Origin: a methanogenic archaeon ISO4-H5
GTDB taxonomy: Archaea > Thermoplasmatota > Thermoplasmata > Methanomassiliicoccales > Methanomethylophilaceae
DNA length: 64,000 bases
NCBI GenBank assembly: GCA_001560915.1
Contig: CP014214.1
Location: forward strand, 372,001-436,000
Direction of reading: 5' to 3'
In this document: positions 26,189 to 34,859 of the stretch, piece after piece
How the letters are laid out: every line of letters begins with the position of its first letter
Numbering within the stretch: position 1 is the first letter of the stretch
Program-made: the position numbers and the translations under genes
The notes under the pieces: generated by a model
The model's database searches: none
What the model was told of the DNA's origin: nothing
What the model saw: the letters and a program-made list of their open reading frames with translations, nothing else

Positions 26189-28336
26189 ATGAATTCGAAA
26201 ATGATTGCGGTAATCGCTGTCGTTATCATCGCCGTTGCAGGAGGTGCTACTGCAGTATACCTCACAAGCAACCATGGATCTAAGGAGGACCCCCTCGCTT
26301 ATTTCGATGGAGCAGGCTTAAAAGTTCTTGGAAACGAGAATAAAGACAACGTCATCGATTCCAAAGATTATGATGCAGTTCAGGCCCTTGTGAATGACAA
26401 GGCGTCGGCGAAGGATCATCCGCTTGCGGATGCCAACAATGACGGAACGCTCGACGAAAAGGATCTTGAAGTGATCCAGAAAGTGATTAATAAGGAAGTC
26501 ACTACCATTTGGCATATCAATTTCCACGATACCGATTCCAATGGAACCATGGATAAAGAACTCGTGTCTACCAAGATCCCCGTAACTTCCACCATCATGA
26601 CCGGTTCTTCCAATAATTTCATGCTTTTCACTCTGCTAGGAATTCCTGCAGGGACCGTAGTAAAGGGTGCATGTTACGGAAGTACCAACGATGGTTTCCT
26701 CTATGGAAAGACCAGTTCCGGAGGAAACGGATTCCTCGACAAAAACATGGTAGAGAATCTCGGAACGAAATCCTATGAAATCGAGTTTGAGAACGGAAAA
26801 ATTGGATCTTCCGATATCATCAAGACAAAAGAAGTTACATGTCTTGTTACCGATTGGAACAGGATTTACATCACAAATGAAAAAGCATTCGAATCTGCCA
26901 ACGTTGATGTTGTAAGGGTAGCTGCAGCCTCTTTCGATAAGGCTGACTACACACATTCTATTGCTCTTCTGGGTCTTATTTTCTCAGTAACAGACAGGGC
27001 AAATGAGATTATAACTCTGTATGACAACACTTCAAAAACCATCAACGATGCCATTGCAACTCTCCCCTCTGATAAGGTAAAGAATGTTGTAGCTTCCTCC
27101 ACAACAGGAGCAGTATCTTCTAAGGATTCTGACTACACTGCAGCATGTGTTGCAGCAGGTGCAAAATTTGCACTTGAAGGATACAATTTCGGAGGTTCCT
27201 CCGTTATCTACGTATCAGATAACTTGGGAATCTTTGACACTCGTCATTATACCATTGACAATATAGTCCACATAAGGACTGGATTGACTTACAAGAGCAC
27301 TACTAAAGATGTCGCATCATATTGGGCAGAATATGCTAACGGTATGAGTCTGTGGGAGAAAAAGTATGAGGGTCAGGTGCTTGTTAGCGGATCAATTCCT
27401 GTACCCTGCAGGATTGCATACATTGCTTACGCACTGTATCATGATGATCTCCCTACACTTAGTAAAACCTGGGCTGATGAACTTTTAAGTTCGTTTGAGG
27501 CCAAGTATTCTGGAGTGAATATGGCTAAAGCAAGCAATACCACTCAGCTTGCACTGACTTCTTACGAATATAAGGTGACCATCGAGGATGGGGTGACAGT
27601 TAAGACCCTGGATGATACCGTTGTTACCAGCGGCCAGAGTTTCCCGTATGGAACCACTCTTAAGATTACGCCGACCGTTGAAGATGCAACCAAGACCTTG
27701 GTCGCAGAAGGGAGCATGATTGCCGATGGCAAATTCGATGTCACCAACAACATCGTCGCGAAATACGTCCTCACGTCTGTTCTTGATGCACAGTCGGCAG
27801 CCGCTTCAAAACTAGTCGAAATTTATGGCGGAAAGACATATATTATGGACGGTAAAGCAAATGTTACAGCAACCGGTGGTGTACAGCCTGGAGCAGTGAC
27901 AATTACCAACCAGTCTTACAATGCGGACGCAACACGTACCAGCACAGTGCACTTCAAGTACTACGACACTGTGGAAGACGCAAAGGCCGCATTCGAGGCC
28001 AGTAAGTCCGTGAGCGGTATCAAGAAATCCACTGATACCGGATATCGTGCACTCGATTGCACTTCCATTGTGGCTGCAGGGGACAACGAGTTTTATCTTG
28101 TGTACTCTGGGTCCCACACTGCTGGAAATGCCTATACGGGATCTACAGTGTATCTCTCTGCTTACTACAAGAATATGACTTTGTTGTATGAGTCAAGTGG
28201 ATACATTTCGCATTATACCTTTGACACGTCGTTCCATAGCAAGAGTGCATCGGAGATTACCGATTACTTCACGGAGAAAGCGACCGAATTCGCTAACGCT
28301 ATAGAAACTGCGTTGAAAGCTGGAATGGGTGAGTGA
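26189..28336 (+). CDS. Membrane-anchored BtuF-like substrate-binding protein with dockerin-like module
   Basis: 715 aa exported protein, first gene of an ABC uptake operon. Residues 5-25 form a signal/anchor helix with no lipobox Cys. Residues about 43-105 look like a type I dockerin: two EF-hand-like calcium loops, at 49-60 (NENKDNVIDSKD) and 81-92 (DANNDGTLDEKD), each followed by a helix (DYDAVQALV, DLEVIQKVI). A third Asp-rich loop follows at 114-124. Residues about 125-460 resemble a class III (BtuF/FepB-like) binding protein, and residues 460-715 hold a beta-rich segment and an unrecognised domain. Substrate is probably a corrinoid or metal chelate, from context. The ATG has AGAGGCGA upstream as ribosome-binding site. 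It is more AT-rich than the flanking chelatase genes. Confidence 0.75.
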   Translation: MNSKMIAVIAVVIIAVAGGATAVYLTSNHGSKEDPLAYFDGAGLKVLGNENKDNVIDSKDYDAVQALVNDKASAKDHPLADANNDGTLDEKDLEVIQKVINKEVTTIWHINFHDTDSNGTMDKELVSTKIPVTSTIMTGSSNNFMLFTLLGIPAGTVVKGACYGSTNDGFLYGKTSSGGNGFLDKNMVENLGTKSYEIEFENGKIGSSDIIKTKEVTCLVTDWNRIYITNEKAFESANVDVVRVAAASFDKADYTHSIALLGLIFSVTDRANEIITLYDNTSKTINDAIATLPSDKVKNVVASSTTGAVSSKDSDYTAACVAAGAKFALEGYNFGGSSVIYVSDNLGIFDTRHYTIDNIVHIRTGLTYKSTTKDVASYWAEYANGMSLWEKKYEGQVLVSGSIPVPCRIAYIAYALYHDDLPTLSKTWADELLSSFEAKYSGVNMAKASNTTQLALTSYEYKVTIEDGVTVKTLDDTVVTSGQSFPYGTTLKITPTVEDATKTLVAEGSMIADGKFDVTNNIVAKYVLTSVLDAQSAAASKLVEIYGGKTYIMDGKANVTATGGVQPGAVTITNQSYNADATRTSTVHFKYYDTVEDAKAAFEASKSVSGIKKSTDTGYRALDCTSIVAAGDNEFYLVYSGSHTAGNAYTGSTVYLSAYYKNMTLLYESSGYISHYTFDTSFHSKSASEITDYFTEKATEFANAIETALKAGMGE

Positions 28337-28345
28337 AACCAATTA

Positions 28346-28361
28346 GCCGGGGAAACCCGGC
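28346..28361 (+). terminator. Intercistronic hairpin after binding-protein gene
   Basis: GCCGGG / CCCGGC stem with a GAAA tetraloop, ten bases after the binding-protein stop and before the permease gene. Such hairpins often cause partial termination or protect upstream mRNA so the binding protein is made in excess. The second uptake operon has one in the same place. Confidence 0.5.
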
Positions 28362-28381
28362 TTCATACCTGGAAGGGCCCG

Positions 28382-29452
28382 ATGATGGAATCGAAAGAAG
28401 CGGTTAAAGAGGATTATTCCAGGTATACCTATCATAAAGTCATTTTTATAGTGCTGTGCATCGGTTTGGCCTTTGCACTTTTTTTCATTTCGTTGTGCGT
28501 CGGTACATTGCGTCTTTCCGTGGGCGAAGTATTCGATCTGTTCATCAGACATTTACGCGGAGAGCAGCTTGTTAGTTCATCAGACATTTACAGTGACCAT
28601 ATCGTGTGGGACTTTCGTGTACCCCGTGCCCTTTTCGCGATAGTTGCAGGAGTAGCTCTGGGAATAGGCGGCGCAGTGATGCAGAGTGTGATGAAGAACC
28701 CGTTGGCGGACCCCTACACGACCGGCGTCTCTTCAGGTGCGTTGTTTGGAGTTGCTATCGCAATTATACTCGGATTCTCAGTTGGAGGAGAGGGGGATTT
28801 TGCGGTTGTGTTCACAGCCATATTGTTTGCTATGGTACCTATCGGTATGATTGTTCTTATGGCACCGTTTTTCCGCAAATCTCCAGCCACTCTCATTTTG
28901 GCTGGAGTGGCGGTCTCATTCCTGTTTAATTCTATCACCTCTTTGTTGATGGTATCGACAGACTCGGCAACCTTAGCTATAGTATATCGTTGGATGGTCG
29001 GTACCTTTTCTGACATGACTTGGAACGTAATTCCCTTATCAGTTTCTATGACCTTGGTCGGACTGATAATTCTACTTCCTCTTGCAGGCAAACTCAACAT
29101 AATGACTTTGGATGACAAGGCCGCAAAATCACTCGGAGTGAACGTTGAAAATTTGAGGATTATTTGCCTGGTGGTCTTGGGTGCAATGACTGCCGTCATC
29201 ATTAGCTATGTCGGTATAATCGGTTTCGTGGGTCTCGTTGTCCCTCACATAATACGTATTGTTCTCGGAGCCGATAACAGATATCTCCTCCCGGCATCGG
29301 GGGCTTTTGGAGCCGTTTTCCTCTTGGGTTGTGATATTATATCGAGAGCAATCGATATTGGGGCATCCATTCCAGTGGGGGTTGTCACTTCAGCACTAGG
29401 CGCACCTTTGTTTATGTATCTGATTGTCAGACAGAGACGGAGCATGTGGTAA
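28382..29452 (+). CDS. BtuC/FecD-like ABC transporter permease (first of a tandem pair)
   Basis: 356 aa permease of the FecCD/BtuC family (vitamin B12, iron-siderophore and haem importers), with about ten membrane helices. Family motifs include RVPRALFAIVAGVALGIGGAVMQ, NPLADPYTTGVSSGA and near the end GFVGLVVPHIIRIVLGADNRYLLPAS. It lies in the operon binding protein - permease - permease - ATPase and ends one base before the ATG of the second permease. Two ATGs are available (28382, 28385). Two different permeases suggest a heterodimeric channel, as in FepD/FepG, not the homodimer of BtuC. Confidence 0.9.
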   Translation: MMESKEAVKEDYSRYTYHKVIFIVLCIGLAFALFFISLCVGTLRLSVGEVFDLFIRHLRGEQLVSSSDIYSDHIVWDFRVPRALFAIVAGVALGIGGAVMQSVMKNPLADPYTTGVSSGALFGVAIAIILGFSVGGEGDFAVVFTAILFAMVPIGMIVLMAPFFRKSPATLILAGVAVSFLFNSITSLLMVSTDSATLAIVYRWMVGTFSDMTWNVIPLSVSMTLVGLIILLPLAGKLNIMTLDDKAAKSLGVNVENLRIICLVVLGAMTAVIISYVGIIGFVGLVVPHIIRIVLGADNRYLLPASGAFGAVFLLGCDIISRAIDIGASIPVGVVTSALGAPLFMYLIVRQRRSMW

Positions 29453-29453
29453 A

Positions 29454-30530
29454 ATGGCTGGAAGAATCCGTTCTGTCTATCGCAAAGAATACCACAAGAG
29501 AAGGGGCTTCCAGGTTGCTATTATTGTAGCACTAATCGTTGTTTTGGCAGTCTTGGAAATTTATTCACTTTCAGTAAACAGTTTTGAAGTATCATTCAAA
29601 GAGGCACTCGATGCTGTTGCAAACCGTATTCACGGCATTGAACCTTCAACGTACATTGACAGGATGATAGATTATGTGGTGATTGAGGTTAATGCTCCCC
29701 GGGCCATCGCAGCGATATTGATCGGCACCATATTGGCAATAAGTGGGGTTGTGATGCAGACTCTCACACACAATCCGTTGTCGGAGCCGTATACTATAGG
29801 AATTTCCTCTGCAGCAATGTTTGGTGTGACAATATCCGTTGCATTGGGTGTTTCGATTGTTCCAGGCCTGGGAAAAGAAACAGCCAATGGGGTCAATGCA
29901 TTCCTCTTTGCGATGATTCCTGCATTGGTCATCGTAATTGCAACGACCGCGAGAAAACTGAGTCCTAACATGATGATTCTGATTGGTATTGGGATGATGT
30001 ATGTTTTCAGTTCCATAACCACACTTATCAAATTCAATGCCGACGAAGAGGCACTACAGGAAATTTACATTTGGAGCATCGGTACTCTGTCGAAAATCGG
30101 CTGGGAAGACATTTTGCCATTGACTGTCGCATGTCTGTTCATATTTTTCGGATTTACTTACCTAGCGAAAACATTGAACGTCCTAATGGCTGGTGACAAA
30201 GTGTGTCAGAGCCTGGGAGTTAATCCATTCTTAATCCGGGTCATTAGTTTCGTGATGGTTTCCTTCGGAGTAGCCATCGCGGTATGTTATTCGGGAACAA
30301 TCGGATTTGTAGGTCTCGTGGCACCACATATAACACGTTTATTCACTGGTAACAACAATCGGTTACTCATACCAGTCTCGGCACTTGCTGGAGCATTATT
30401 GATCATCTTGGGAGATATTGTTGTTAGGATGTTGCCAGGGGGCTTGCCAGCAGGAGTGGTGACTGCGATTATCGGTAGCCCCTTGTTCTTGTATTTCTTA
30501 TTCAAACAGAGGCGTAACAGTGCGTTTTAA
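29454..30530 (+). CDS. BtuC/FecD-like ABC transporter permease (second of a tandem pair)
   Basis: 358 aa FecCD-type permease. Motifs are EVNAPRAIAAILIGTILAISGVVMQ, HNPLSEPYTIGISSAA and GFVGLVAPHITRLFTGNNNRLLIPVS, clearly homologous to the preceding gene but well diverged, so this is no recent duplication. The start is the ATG at 29454, one base after the TAA of the first permease (MAGRIRSVYRKEYHKRRG, a positively charged cytoplasmic N-terminus). It probably pairs with the first permease in one importer. Confidence 0.9.
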   Translation: MAGRIRSVYRKEYHKRRGFQVAIIVALIVVLAVLEIYSLSVNSFEVSFKEALDAVANRIHGIEPSTYIDRMIDYVVIEVNAPRAIAAILIGTILAISGVVMQTLTHNPLSEPYTIGISSAAMFGVTISVALGVSIVPGLGKETANGVNAFLFAMIPALVIVIATTARKLSPNMMILIGIGMMYVFSSITTLIKFNADEEALQEIYIWSIGTLSKIGWEDILPLTVACLFIFFGFTYLAKTLNVLMAGDKVCQSLGVNPFLIRVISFVMVSFGVAIAVCYSGTIGFVGLVAPHITRLFTGNNNRLLIPVSALAGALLIILGDIVVRMLPGGLPAGVVTAIIGSPLFLYFLFKQRRNSAF

Positions 30531-30562
30531 AACTAACGTGACGAAGATAAATGAGGGAAAAA

Positions 30563-31414
30563 ATGAAGCTGAATGTTAACGGGTTGATGTTTTCGTATTC
30601 AAGCACACCTGTATTGAAAGATGTTACCTTTGAACTCGCAGGATCCAAATTCGTATCTATAATGGGGCCGAACGGAGTGGGGAAATCAACCCTCATTCAT
30701 TGTATCAATAAGATTCTCACTCCAACAGAAGGAGTGGTAACTATTGACGGGACAAATGTTCTGGATTATTCATTGAAAGATATGGCCAAAATCGTAGGAT
30801 ATGTGCCGTATTCTTCCAGTGATACATTTCCTTTGACCGTTGTCGATACTGTATTAATGGGTCGGCATCCCTACAGCAAATGGAATACTTTAGACCACGA
30901 CCTGGATATTGTATACGAGACTTTGAAGCGTCTGGGTATATCGAGTTTGGCAATGCGTCCCTTCAATGAACTCTCGGCAGGACAACATCAGAAAGTTATG
31001 TTGGCGAGAGGTCTCGTACAGGAACCAAAGATTCTCCTTCTGGACGAACCTACTTCGAACCTTGATGTCAGGCATCAGATTGACGTGGTCAAGATGCTTC
31101 GTGATCTTGCTCATGAGAAGAACATCCTTGTAATCATGATCAGTCACGACATCAATATTGCTGCAAAGTATTCCGATGAGGTTATTATGCTCAATGATGG
31201 AACAATTTATGCCGTGGGCACCCCCAATGACGTTATTACTCCTGAGAATCTCCGTGTGGTATACGGGGTGGAATCGGTTGTTATACAGGACGAAGGGATG
31301 CCTCATGTCATCCTCCGTGATGCAATTCCCCTGAACGAGGGTGAGGAATCAAGTGGAACGAATCCTGCCCTTACGTCTGCTTCGAAGCAGGATTCGGCAA
31401 TGCCACAGGAATGA
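30563..31414 (+). CDS. BtuD/FecE-like ABC transporter ATPase
   Basis: 283 aa ATPase of the same uptake operon. Walker A is GPNGVGKST, the ABC signature is LSAGQHQKVMLAR (AG where LSGGQ is usual), Walker B is ILLLDEPTSNLD, and the switch is ISHD. The ATG at 30563 is chosen because GAGGGA lies just upstream with good spacing; an ATG at 30551 would place that site inside the gene. The C-terminus has a Ser/Thr/Gln-rich tail of about 25 residues beyond the ABC domain. A hairpin (31443-31462) follows, between convergent units. Confidence 0.92.
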   Translation: MKLNVNGLMFSYSSTPVLKDVTFELAGSKFVSIMGPNGVGKSTLIHCINKILTPTEGVVTIDGTNVLDYSLKDMAKIVGYVPYSSSDTFPLTVVDTVLMGRHPYSKWNTLDHDLDIVYETLKRLGISSLAMRPFNELSAGQHQKVMLARGLVQEPKILLLDEPTSNLDVRHQIDVVKMLRDLAHEKNILVIMISHDINIAAKYSDEVIMLNDGTIYAVGTPNDVITPENLRVVYGVESVVIQDEGMPHVILRDAIPLNEGEESSGTNPALTSASKQDSAMPQE

Positions 31415-31442
31415 TTTACTGACCTGTTATTCAAAATATTTT

Positions 31443-31462
31443 CCGGAGCCGTTTGGCCCCGG
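31443..31462. terminator. Hairpin between convergent uptake and exporter operons
   Basis: CCGGAGCC / GGCCCCGG (7 of 8 paired) with a GTTT loop, between genes ending at 31414 (plus) and 31468 (minus). Confidence 0.5.
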
Positions 31463-31467
31463 TAAGT

Positions 31468-32229
31468 TCAGATTTTCCTGTTCTTCACGAGATACAGATC
31501 TATCAGGAAGAACGCAGCCAGGAATGCTATCAGAATACCCAGTGCCCAGAACGGGAATGCGTAGATGTCCAATGTCGCAGCCCTGATGCATACGCTCGAT
31601 TCGGTCAGGGGGAGTGCGTAAAGAAGTCCCTGTGCCCATGCAGGGAGGGTGGAAACCGAGAAGAATGTACCGCACAGGAAGGTCATGGGCGTGATGACCA
31701 GGGAGCTGAACGTAGACATGGATGCGTGTGATTTTGCAAGCAGCGCTGCCGTGACTCCCAGCAGCGAGAACGTGAAACAAGATACCAGCAGGCTGATGAT
31801 GAACAGCGGTGTCAGGTGCAGATAGGAAGGTTCGAGGGCATATCCGATGGCGAACATTATCGCAGCGCTCATTACTCCGCGGATCACACCGATCAATGCC
31901 TTTCCCACAACAATGGATGAATTGCTGAGCGGGCACATCATCATCTCGTCGAAGCACCTGTAGTACAATCTCTGCACGTTCAGCCTCGCCGATGTCGCGT
32001 TGTAAGATGCCGACAGCGAGCTAAGGGCGATGATACCGGGGATGATGAAGTCGATGTATGGAACGATTATTCCCTCGACATCCACGGACCCTCCTTTGAT
32101 TCCGTAACCGAAAGCCAGGAGATACAGCAGAGGTGTCATGAGGCTGGAGACCAGAATGTTCCCGATGGTGTGGCGCATGTAGCGGATGTCACCCCATGCG
32201 ATGTAGTACACTTCGTGGAAGAAAGACAT
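31468..32229 (-). CDS. ABC-2 type exporter permease (exporter 1)
   Basis: 253 aa, six predicted membrane helices, ABC-2/DrrB-type permease. It begins MSFFHEVYYIAWGDIRYMRH and has the helix-rich core SLLGVTAALLAKSHASMS and FLCGTFFSVSTLPAWAQ. It is paralogous to the permease at 37158-37898: YRCFDEMMMCPLSNSSIVVGKALIG here versus YESFDEMLLCPVSKTSIIFGKALLG there. Its ATG overlaps the ATPase stop as TGATG, so the two are coupled. ABC-2 systems usually export lipids, drugs or cofactors; the substrate is unknown. Confidence 0.85.
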   Translation of the reverse strand: MSFFHEVYYIAWGDIRYMRHTIGNILVSSLMTPLLYLLAFGYGIKGGSVDVEGIIVPYIDFIIPGIIALSSLSASYNATSARLNVQRLYYRCFDEMMMCPLSNSSIVVGKALIGVIRGVMSAAIMFAIGYALEPSYLHLTPLFIISLLVSCFTFSLLGVTAALLAKSHASMSTFSSLVITPMTFLCGTFFSVSTLPAWAQGLLYALPLTESSVCIRAATLDIYAFPFWALGILIAFLAAFFLIDLYLVKNRKI

Positions 32230-33137
32230 CAGGCCATCCCTCCTTTCTTGGATTCGCCTTTAATCATGCTTCCGTTGGCCTCGATCTGGTTGCCGGTCAG
32301 TTCCACGAAGCAGTCCGACAGATTGGTGCGGCGGACGGTGACGGTGGCATCATCAGGCAGTGATTTGGAATACGCATCAGCCTCATCCTTCGTTCCGAAA
32401 TAGTGATACTGGGTCTTGCGGTCGCTGCCGTAATGCTCCACCGTGAATGCACCGAGTCTTTTGGAAAGATTCTCGGGCGTGTCCTCTGCGATGATCTTTC
32501 CGGAATTGATGATGCTTATCCTGGTGCAGAGGGATTCCGCCTCCTCGATGTAATGGGTCGTGAGGAAGATGGTCATGCCGTCGTCGTTCAGTTTGCGGAG
32601 GAGATCCCATAGGCTTCTGCGGGACTGGATGTCAAGTCCCACGGTAGGTTCGTCGAGGAACAGAATCTTCGGTTTGTCGATGAGGGCGCACACGATGGCG
32701 ACCTTCTTCTTCCATCCGCCGGAGAGGCTGTTCACGCTGCGGTTGTAGTATTCACGCAGCCCGATGTAATCTGCGAGTTCGTCGATGCGCTTCTTGCGTT
32801 CGGCGCGGGGGATTTTGTGGTACAGTGCATGAACCATCATGTTCTCCCACACGGTGAGATCCTTGTCGAGACTGATCTGCTGCTGAATGACCCCGATAGA
32901 GCTCTTGGCTTCGATGGGGTTCTTGAGAATGTCGAATCCGTTGATTTTCACGGTTCCGGAATCGAATCCGGTGAGGGTACTCAGCACCCTCACTGTGGTC
33001 GTCTTGCCGGCTCCGTTGGGTCCCAGGAAGGCATACATCTCTCCCTTTTTGACCGTCATATCAATGCCGTCAAGGGCATTCTTTTCCCCGTATTTTTTCA
33101 CGAGTCCCTTGACCTCTATGATATTTTCCGAATCCAT
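32229..33137 (-). CDS. ABC-2 type exporter ATPase (exporter 1)
   Basis: 302 aa DrrA/CcmA-type ATPase. Walker A is GPNGAGKTT, the signature LSGGWKKKV replaces the usual LSGGQ (the W is also in the paralogue), Walker B is ILFLDEPTVGLD, and the switch is TTHY. A C-terminal regulatory region of about 80 residues follows the ABC domain. It is transcribed away from the cbi operon, so its promoter faces that of cbiL across 252 bp, and an operator-like site overlaps the region just upstream (33150-33168). Paired with the permease at 31468. Confidence 0.9.
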   Translation of the reverse strand: MDSENIIEVKGLVKKYGEKNALDGIDMTVKKGEMYAFLGPNGAGKTTTVRVLSTLTGFDSGTVKINGFDILKNPIEAKSSIGVIQQQISLDKDLTVWENMMVHALYHKIPRAERKKRIDELADYIGLREYYNRSVNSLSGGWKKKVAIVCALIDKPKILFLDEPTVGLDIQSRRSLWDLLRKLNDDGMTIFLTTHYIEEAESLCTRISIINSGKIIAEDTPENLSKRLGAFTVEHYGSDRKTQYHYFGTKDEADAYSKSLPDDATVTVRRTNLSDCFVELTGNQIEANGSMIKGESKKGGMA

Positions 33138-33149
33138 GTTAACACCAAT

Positions 33150-33168
33150 ATCGGATGTATATGCAATA
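33150..33168 (-). promoter_or_regulatory. Weak operator-like site before exporter 1
   Basis: Plus strand ATCGGATGTATATGCAATA. The left half matches ATTGGAT at 6 of 7 positions, and ATGCAAT (33161-33167) matches the right half ATCCAAT at 6 of 7, but with a 4-bp spacer instead of 5. It lies between a minus-strand A/T box (33172-33180) and the ATG at 33137. Confidence 0.35.
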
Positions 33169-33336
33169 CTGTATTATTTAGATTGATGTTTGTTAGATAT
33201 GCCTAAAATTACTGTAAAAATTTGTTATAATATCGTTACCGTAAACGATGGAGGAAGAGGATTTTTTGTGTATCGGATTTATTATCACTGCTTAAAGACG
33301 GTATGAATTTTAATATCCGTATTGACTGACACATTT

Positions 33337-33355
33337 GTTGGATGTACTGTCCTAG
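33337..33355 (+). promoter_or_regulatory. Operator-like site over cbi operon promoter
   Basis: GTTGGATGTACTGTCCTAG, a partial palindrome. It shares TTGGATGTA and TCC with the perfect site at 42977-42995. It lies about 20 bp after the TATA-like TTTAATAT (33309-33316), at the expected transcription start, and 35 bp before the cbiL ATG. Confidence 0.45.
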
Positions 33356-33389
33356 TGATAGTGATTTCCGACTGATATAAGGTGTGAGA

Positions 33390-34091
33390 ATGAAAGGAAA
33401 ATTATACGGCATAGGGGTAGGCCCTGGAAATCCGGACCTGATGACCCTGAGGGCCAAGGAACTTTTGGAGAAAGCGCAGGTAATCGCGTACCCCGTCAAG
33501 AAACTCGGCGAGGAGGGCGTTGCGCTCAACATCATCAGCCAGAGAGTGGACGTCAAAGGAAAGGAGGTCGTGGAGCTCCTGTTCAGCATGAATCCCGACG
33601 ACGAGGTCCGCAAGAAGTGCAGGGCCGAAGCAATGGAGAAGATCTGCGGGCTTCTGGACCAGGGAAAAGACATCGCCATGGTCACTCTCGGCGACGTCTC
33701 CGTTTACAGCACATACATGTACATCGACAGGGACATCCAGAAGAGAGGGTACGAGACCGAGGTCGTTCCCGGCATCCCCTCTTTCTGCCACGGTGCGGCA
33801 CTCGCGCGTCTTCCTCTCATGATCGGGGAGGAGAGCGTCGCCGTTGTGTCCCTTGCCAAACGCAACAACGAGAATGCCGAGAAGGTCCTCGACGCTGTCG
33901 ACAATCTCGTCATTATGAAGGCGTTCGCATCCATCCCCGCCATCGTGGAGATGCTCAACAAGAGGAACATCCCTCTGGAGAACGCCACCGTCATGAGCAA
34001 CATCGGGATGGAGGACGAATACCTCGGACCTCTCGATCCCAACCGTGAATACGGATACTTTACAACTGTTTTAATCAAGAAGAAGGTGTGA
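33390..34091 (+). CDS. cbiL: Cobalt-factor II/precorrin-2 C20-methyltransferase
   Basis: 233 aa SAM-dependent methyltransferase adding the C20 methyl group in corrin ring synthesis. The tetrapyrrole-methylase fold is evident: KLYGIGVGPGNPDLMTLRAKELL at the N-terminus, VTLGDVSVYSTYMY in the middle and VPGIPSFCHGAA for substrate binding. The ATG at 33390 follows AAGGTGTGAGA; a GTG two codons earlier is less likely. First gene of cbiL-cbiF-cbiH-cbiC and then exporter 2. Stop and next start are two bases apart. CbiL type (anaerobic, cobalt early) is preferred over CobI because the host is an anaerobe. Confidence 0.93.
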   Translation: MKGKLYGIGVGPGNPDLMTLRAKELLEKAQVIAYPVKKLGEEGVALNIISQRVDVKGKEVVELLFSMNPDDEVRKKCRAEAMEKICGLLDQGKDIAMVTLGDVSVYSTYMYIDRDIQKRGYETEVVPGIPSFCHGAALARLPLMIGEESVAVVSLAKRNNENAEKVLDAVDNLVIMKAFASIPAIVEMLNKRNIPLENATVMSNIGMEDEYLGPLDPNREYGYFTTVLIKKKV

Positions 34092-34093
34092 AA

Positions 34094-34858
34094 ATGGCAG
34101 CAATGGTACATTTCATCGGAGCAGGTCCCGGAGACCCAGAACTTATAACTATCAAAGGGCAGAGACTCATCGAAGAGGCAGATGTCATCATCTTTGCGGG
34201 TTCCCTCGTGAACCCCGCGGTCCTCGACAAGAGGAAGAAGGATTCCGTCGTCTACGACAGCGCCTACATGAGCCTCGACGAGGTCATGGACGTCACCATC
34301 CCCGCCGTCAAGGAAGGAAAGACCGTCGCACGTGTGCACACCGGAGATCCCTCCATTTACGGAGCCATCAGAGAGCAGATGGTCAGGCTCGATGCCGAGA
34401 ACATCGAGTATGATGTGGTTCCCGGAGTCAGCTCGTTCTGTGCCTCTGCGGCCGCCGTCAAGAAGGAGTTCACCCTTCCTTCCGTGAGTCAGACCGTCAT
34501 CATCACCAGGATGGAAGGCAGGACCCCCGTTCCCCCCAGGGAGAAGCTCGTGGACCTCGCCAAGCACCACGCTTCGATGTGCATCTTCCTGTCGGTCGGT
34601 TTCATGGACGAGCTCACCAAGACCCTCATGGAAGCAGGCTATGAGCCAGACACCCCGATGGCGGTCGTCTACAGGGCGAGCTGGCCCGACCAGAAGATCG
34701 TCTACGGTACCTGTGCCACCATGGCCAAGATCGTGAAGGAGAACAACATCAGCAGGCAGGCCATGACCATGGTCGGAGGCTTCCTCGGAGACGAGTTCGA
34801 GCTCTCCAAGCTGTACGACAGTCACTTCACCACTGGCTACCGCAAGGGAAAGGATTGA
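34094..34858 (+). CDS. cbiF: Cobalt-precorrin-4 C11-methyltransferase
   Basis: 254 aa. CbiF/CobM signature MVHFIGAGPGDPELITIKGQ is at the N-terminus, with HTGDPSIYGAI and VPGVSSFCASAAA further on. It methylates C11 of the corrin precursor using S-adenosylmethionine. The start at 34094 has AAGGTG upstream; an in-frame ATG at 34103 would also give a complete enzyme. Second gene of the cbi operon, with cbiH starting two bases after its stop. In the anaerobic pathway CbiG normally acts next, and it is not in this window. Confidence 0.94.
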   Translation: MAAMVHFIGAGPGDPELITIKGQRLIEEADVIIFAGSLVNPAVLDKRKKDSVVYDSAYMSLDEVMDVTIPAVKEGKTVARVHTGDPSIYGAIREQMVRLDAENIEYDVVPGVSSFCASAAAVKKEFTLPSVSQTVIITRMEGRTPVPPREKLVDLAKHHASMCIFLSVGFMDELTKTLMEAGYEPDTPMAVVYRASWPDQKIVYGTCATMAKIVKENNISRQAMTMVGGFLGDEFELSKLYDSHFTTGYRKGKD

Positions 34859-34859
34859 G

